This document shows positions 60,082 through 64,000 of a DNA stretch of 64,000 nucleotides, piece by piece. Every line of letters starts with the position of its first letter. Within the stretch, counting starts at the first letter, position 1. Under the pieces are notes generated by a model. The model was not told where the DNA came from and ran no database searches. It saw nothing but the letters and a program-made list of their open reading frames with translations. Both the position numbers and the translations under genes were made by a program. Origin of the DNA: Ampelocalamus luodianensis (taxonomy: Eukaryota; Streptophyta; Magnoliopsida; Poales; Poaceae); the NCBI GenBank assembly GCA_036346255.1, contig CM070639.1, forward strand, positions 3,730,001-3,794,000, read 5' to 3'.

Positions 60082-60328
60082 GGAAAAAAAAAATCCTATA
60101 GGATCTGGTCTACAACTCCATCAACGTAGACCAACTCCACCGCGTGACACGTGTCTTTTCACGAATCTCAAAGCGTGATATGTTAGCCTTGAGTATTCAA
60201 TTCGTGAAAATTCACATCAGTGATTTATGGGGCTGTGCGCTTTGATATTCGTGAAAAGACACGTGTCACACAATAGAGTTGGTCTACATTAATGGAGTTG
60301 TGGACCAGGTCTATAGAATTTTTTTTCC
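60082..60328. mobile_element. MULE-type MITE, 247 bp
   Basis: Flanked by a perfect 9-bp duplication TGTGAGTAT (60,073-60,081 and 60,329-60,337). Inverted ends of about 85 bp start GGAAAAAAAA and share 'acaactccat', 'gtagaccaactc' and 'tgacacgtgtcttttcacga'. Nearly the whole element is the two ends, so it would fold into one long hairpin. It has no coding capacity. Confidence 0.9.
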
Positions 60329-60337
60329 TGTGAGTAT

Positions 60338-61480
60338 GGCCGTACGTATATAGACGGTAGATATCTTTAGAATGACCTGCAGTAATTCAGTAAATGAACA
60401 GGCTGAACAATCGATGTTGCTCTTACTGGCTAGGGACTGTAATTCGCGTCCATTCCATATATGCTCTACAAAGGTTGTCACAGAGCAGTAACTTAACACG
60501 GATAATAACAGGTACAACTTTGGATTCAGAACATTTTTTACTGCCTTGGTCAGAGTTCGTTGTCGGTTTGGGAATTTTCTGTCAGTTTCGGACGGGCAGA
60601 AACACGGCTCCACGAGCCCATGACGAGATTCTCACTCTCACGGGCTTGCTCTGCGCGGCCCAAATTTCTTACAATTCTCACCGTTTCGGCCCGCTAAAAG
60701 CCTCGTGCCGCCCAGAGCCCACGGGAGACACGTTTATTGGGCCTCCCATCTGGGCCCGTACGTTCGGACAGGATCCTGCCAAAACGATCTGCAAGGTAGC
60801 AGTTGCTGCGCCATCAGCGACCGTTCAATCGAACATTCCACGGCTGAGAATACTTCCCCTGTGCTGGAAAAGAAAATCAGTATGCTTCCCTCATGCTGGA
60901 ATTCTTTTTCTATCTTCATCGACCGTTGATTCTGTTGATAGAAGATGAATCAACGAGTGATGGGAGGAACTTAAGCAAATTTCTTTCGCCGTGTGCTAGC
61001 TAGGCTGAGGTACTAGAGTTCTCGTGGCATGAGATATTTTTCGCTGTTTCTGATAGGACTTTACAATCTCAGTTTTTTTTGTTAATAGAAAACGGTAGGA
61101 AAGGATCCTATTGAGGACTTCACAATCTTAGTTGCTAAGGTAGGTTATAAAACAAATGTAGCAGGCTCATTTGGGGGAAAATCAAGCTACACAAAGGGAA
61201 ATCTTTAGTAAGAAATGACTATTACTATTGTTTGAGGCGCAAGAAAGGGAGATTGTTAGGTTAGCTAACTCAGAAGGAAGTGTGTGAACTCTTGCTGTAG
61301 CTGTATCTAAGTTACGGTGTTGCCTTGTTCCGGTTTAGCCATTTGCTCATTAGCACTTGGTTCATTCTTAAGTTGTATTGGTTTTGATGCATTAGCGGTG
61401 TGATGTGCAGACTGCATCTTGTAGCCTTACTACGGTTAGCATTGTATCTAGGTTTGAATGCTATAGTATGTTGGACCGAA
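60338..61480. other. Intergenic, no gene recognised
   Basis: Contains short frames without domains (for example 60,394-60,948) and no clear repeat ends. The last 200 bp lead into the retrotransposon-like block. Confidence 0.45.
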
Positions 61481-63700
61481 ACGACGACTAGAGAGGGTGA
61501 ATAGGAGCACTACTCTTTTTTTTTACCTCAATTAGATTCAACTCCATTCTCACTTCAATAGTCATGGAAGCTATGAAGATCGAAAGTACAGACACAACGG
61601 AAGTCTTATGTTGAACCTGATCAAAACCCCGAGACACAACTACCGGAAAAACCAAAACTCAAAGAGTGGATAGTTGGGCAGTCAGACCTCTGATGGTAGG
61701 CGGTCTGACCATTGGCCAACCGGTCGGACCTCTCACATGGGCAGTCCAACCTCTCGCATGGATGAACAGTAAAATCAGCAAGATTTCAATATCACAAAAC
61801 GACTCAGCTTTTGATCCGGTCATCTAAATCCCCTCAAATTTGAACCATAGCTTATCAAGAAGGTCAAAAACCTATTACACAACGGAAGTATTGTGTTGAA
61901 CCTGATCAAAACCCCGAGACACAACTACCGAAAAAAACAGAACTCAAAGAGTGGATAGTTGGGCGGTCAGACCTCTGATGGTAGGCGGTCTGACCGATGG
62001 CCAATCGGTCGGACCTCTCACATGGGCGGTCCAACCTCTCGCATGGATGAACAGTAGAATCAGCAAGATTTCAATATCACAAAACGACTTAGCTTTTGAT
62101 CCGATCATTCAAATCCCCTCAAATTTGAACCATGACTTATCAAGAAGGTCATTAACCTATTCCAATCGACGATTGGGAAGATTGAGGCCAAGATTCCACC
62201 AATTTTTTAGACGATGGCAAAAGGGCACAAGAACCGAGGAGATTCAAACTTTGATCCAAAAACTTGCCCGTGGGTAGATGAAGATGAAGATTATCCTAGA
62301 TGTATTTTCACATATCCCAGCAAGCAAGAAACCATAAGAAAATCAAGGAAACATCAAAATCTAAAGAGTCATCAAAGAGAGCAAGAACAAGAAGAGACTC
62401 ATCTTGGGAAAACTTTGTTTGGATTGATTTGAAATATATGTTGATTTATAGTCGCTCCATCATGAAGGACAAAAGCTCAACACTTAAGCACACAATCAAT
62501 CCATCTCTCACAAACCCTAGCCTCAACTACTCCAAAGACTACAAATCATAAACTATGGTTTTTCTCTTGGAAGGACTTGGGACTCCACATCTGGATATTC
62601 ACTTTTATAGTGGAGGCTAGGTTTAGAGATAAGACCCTAACGAGCACCCGTTAAGCCCACACACAAATGGGTCTACACTCACGTACACTTCTCAAAGCGA
62701 ATGACAAACCAAGCTTCCCGAATCCGTTTCTTCATGATTTTTGTCTTCACTTGACCTAAACCGCATCTCTTTGCGCCGTCTGTTTAGCCAAAAGTTATCA
62801 AGTCGGTATTTTGGTAAATTTACCAAAATACCTCTTCTCAATCCTTCTCCAAAGAATGAGCCCAATCTTCATAAAGCAATCCCATACTTCGCCACGTGTA
62901 GGATGATCTACAGCTCTCTTCATGTCGATAAGTCTCTCCCATCTGGCTCCCATCGAAACCACCATGGCAGTGGCACCAACCCCGTGCCGCTTGATGCAAC
63001 CTCTTGCACGGAACTTCTCATTCGATCATTCTTGTCCATTTTACGCTATGCTTGAGTCCAATAACTTTACCCGACATCCTCGATCGTTTTGAACCTCAGC
63101 TCTCCAAGCCTAGTCACAATCATCCTCGTCGTTAACCTCCAAGCCTCCTGCACAACAATAGATCAAGAAATCAATTTTGGGCACAAGTTCTTCGCAACTT
63201 GACCCACATTAGTCAAACCATGTATCGTGCGACATATATGCACTGAAACCGATGAAATTGACCTAACCTACGATCATCGCCACCTTGCCGCCCAGCGAAC
63301 CAGGCAAAATCGGTCAACCGCCACCCATGACTTGTCTAACCGCCCTGACCGGTTTGACCGCCAGCTTGGCCAGTCTGACCGCCAGCACATTGACTTAGCC
63401 ATTTTTTCTCCCTGAAAATCAGCACTATCTATAGAAATTTAAAACAAAAAGAACTTTTGACTCGAAACTCCAAAAATTATGAGACCAAGTGCAGAAGAAT
63501 ACTCTCTCTTGCCTACACTCTCTATTTTTGGTTTGGCCTTAAACTCGAAAGTTGAACTTTTGGCCGGTCAGACCGCCACTCATGGCCGGTTTGACCGCTG
63601 GCCCTTTGACCTGCCCATGGCCAGTCTGACCGCGAGGGTTGGCCGATCAGACCGACTCCCTGGCCGGTCCGATCACCTAAATCCTAACAACATCTAAAAT
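61480..63700. repeat. Retrotransposon-like debris with GGTC(A/T)GACC motifs
   Basis: Begins near 'gactagagagggtgaatagg', a phrase I know from ends of grass LTR retrotransposons. 'GGTCAGACC', 'GGTCTGACC' and near variants cluster at 61,678-62,035 and 63,330-63,670. No gag-pol is recognisable, only short frames. The element class is not settled. Confidence 0.45.
61592..62161 (+). repeat. 285-bp tandem duplication
   Basis: Copy 1 at 61,592-61,876 and copy 2 at 61,877-62,161. Both start 'acacaacggaagt' and end 'aacctatt'. Differences are scattered single bases ('gggcagtcag' versus 'gggcggtcag'). Directly visible. Confidence 0.92.
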
Positions 63701-64000
63701 TTGACGAAAATAGGTGTTTTGACAAATCATCACCACCATTGCCAATTGTATCATCATTCTAAGATTATAAGCATATCCCATAATATCCACATAGTAGCCA
63801 CTGAGTAGTTCAAGAAATGTTCCTTTATTACGCTTCTATAAAGCATGAAAAGAGTTCCTCCCATAACTTTTTTTCACCTATGCATTGTAATCAAAGTTGA
63901 AATCCTCATTAAAATGGTATGTGCTATTCAGATCAATTAGAGGGAAGTAAAATAAAAAAATACGTAATAACATGTAATGCAAAGTAAAGAGAATAAACAT
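63701..64000. other. AT-rich end of window, nothing recognised
   Basis: AT-rich sequence with homopolymer runs. No open frame of note, no repeat partner within the window. Confidence 0.5.

Noticed and set aside
1..64000. CRISPR array, operon or prokaryotic defence system
   Set aside because: The sequence is plant nuclear DNA with GT-AG introns and grass transposons; no spaced short palindromic repeats were seen.

Overview
The window is plant nuclear DNA, almost certainly from a grass and most probably rice (Oryza). The genes are intron-rich with GC-rich, CpG-rich first exons. The gaps are filled with grass-type transposons: Stowaway and Mutator-like terminal-inverted-repeat elements, Pack-MULEs, a tRNA-derived SINE, long Gypsy-type LTRs and a Copia element. 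No CRISPR, rRNA, operon or other prokaryotic structure is present.

Layout. 1-12,050 is a repeat-dense block: three divergent Gypsy-type LTR-like segments, a tandem Helitron-like pair, a Stowaway MITE, a MULE nested in an LTR (8,215-9,750) and a Pack-MULE carrying pieces of a WEB-family coiled-coil gene (10,417-12,053). 12,552-19,400 (+) is an 8-exon TPR protein gene (321 aa) whose fifth intron contains a second Pack-MULE (15,880-18,039) with fragments of an AP2/ERF gene and a PPR gene. 19,401-24,700 is intergenic with a MITE-like element and a SINE with 14-bp target duplications. 26,006-29,668 (+) is a complete 14-exon NIMA-related kinase (590 aa) behind a spliced leader. 31,163-40,384 (-) is a 22-exon ROOT HAIR DEFECTIVE 3 (RHD3/atlastin-type ER GTPase) gene. 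41,652-54,818 holds a second, 3'-truncated copy of the same gene. 55,561-57,064 (-) is an IQ67-domain (IQD) calmodulin-binding protein gene. 57,065-64,000 is intergenic, with a 21-bp minisatellite, a MULE-type MITE and retrotransposon-like debris with a 285-bp tandem duplication.

The main structure is a direct tandem duplication. Unit A (32,675-41,651, 8,977 bp) is repeated as unit B (41,652-56,086), which is enlarged by a 5.45-kb Copia retrotransposon. The unit runs from inside the last RHD3 intron to inside the last IQD exon. Copy A therefore has all RHD3 exons plus a stray IQD 3' fragment upstream. Copy B lacks the last RHD3 exon but abuts the intact IQD gene. Copy A also has a 1-bp deletion in exon 16, so as written neither copy encodes full-length RHD3.

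The strangest signal is in the first 302 bp of copy B beside the Copia element. All ten CAG/CTG trinucleotides of copy A are altered there, and the surrounding sequence is almost identical. The left LTR, its junction and the primer-binding site show the same tendency. This looks like systematic base-calling failure at CHG-methylated cytosines in transposon chromatin, or else an unknown CWG-directed change. It would also explain part of the frameshifting in the Copia gag-pol.

The genes form no pathway: a co-chaperone-like TPR protein, a microtubule-related kinase, an ER-shaping GTPase and a calmodulin/microtubule scaffold, all ordinary housekeeping or cytoskeletal genes. Everything is read from sequence; family names come from recognised motifs, not database searches.
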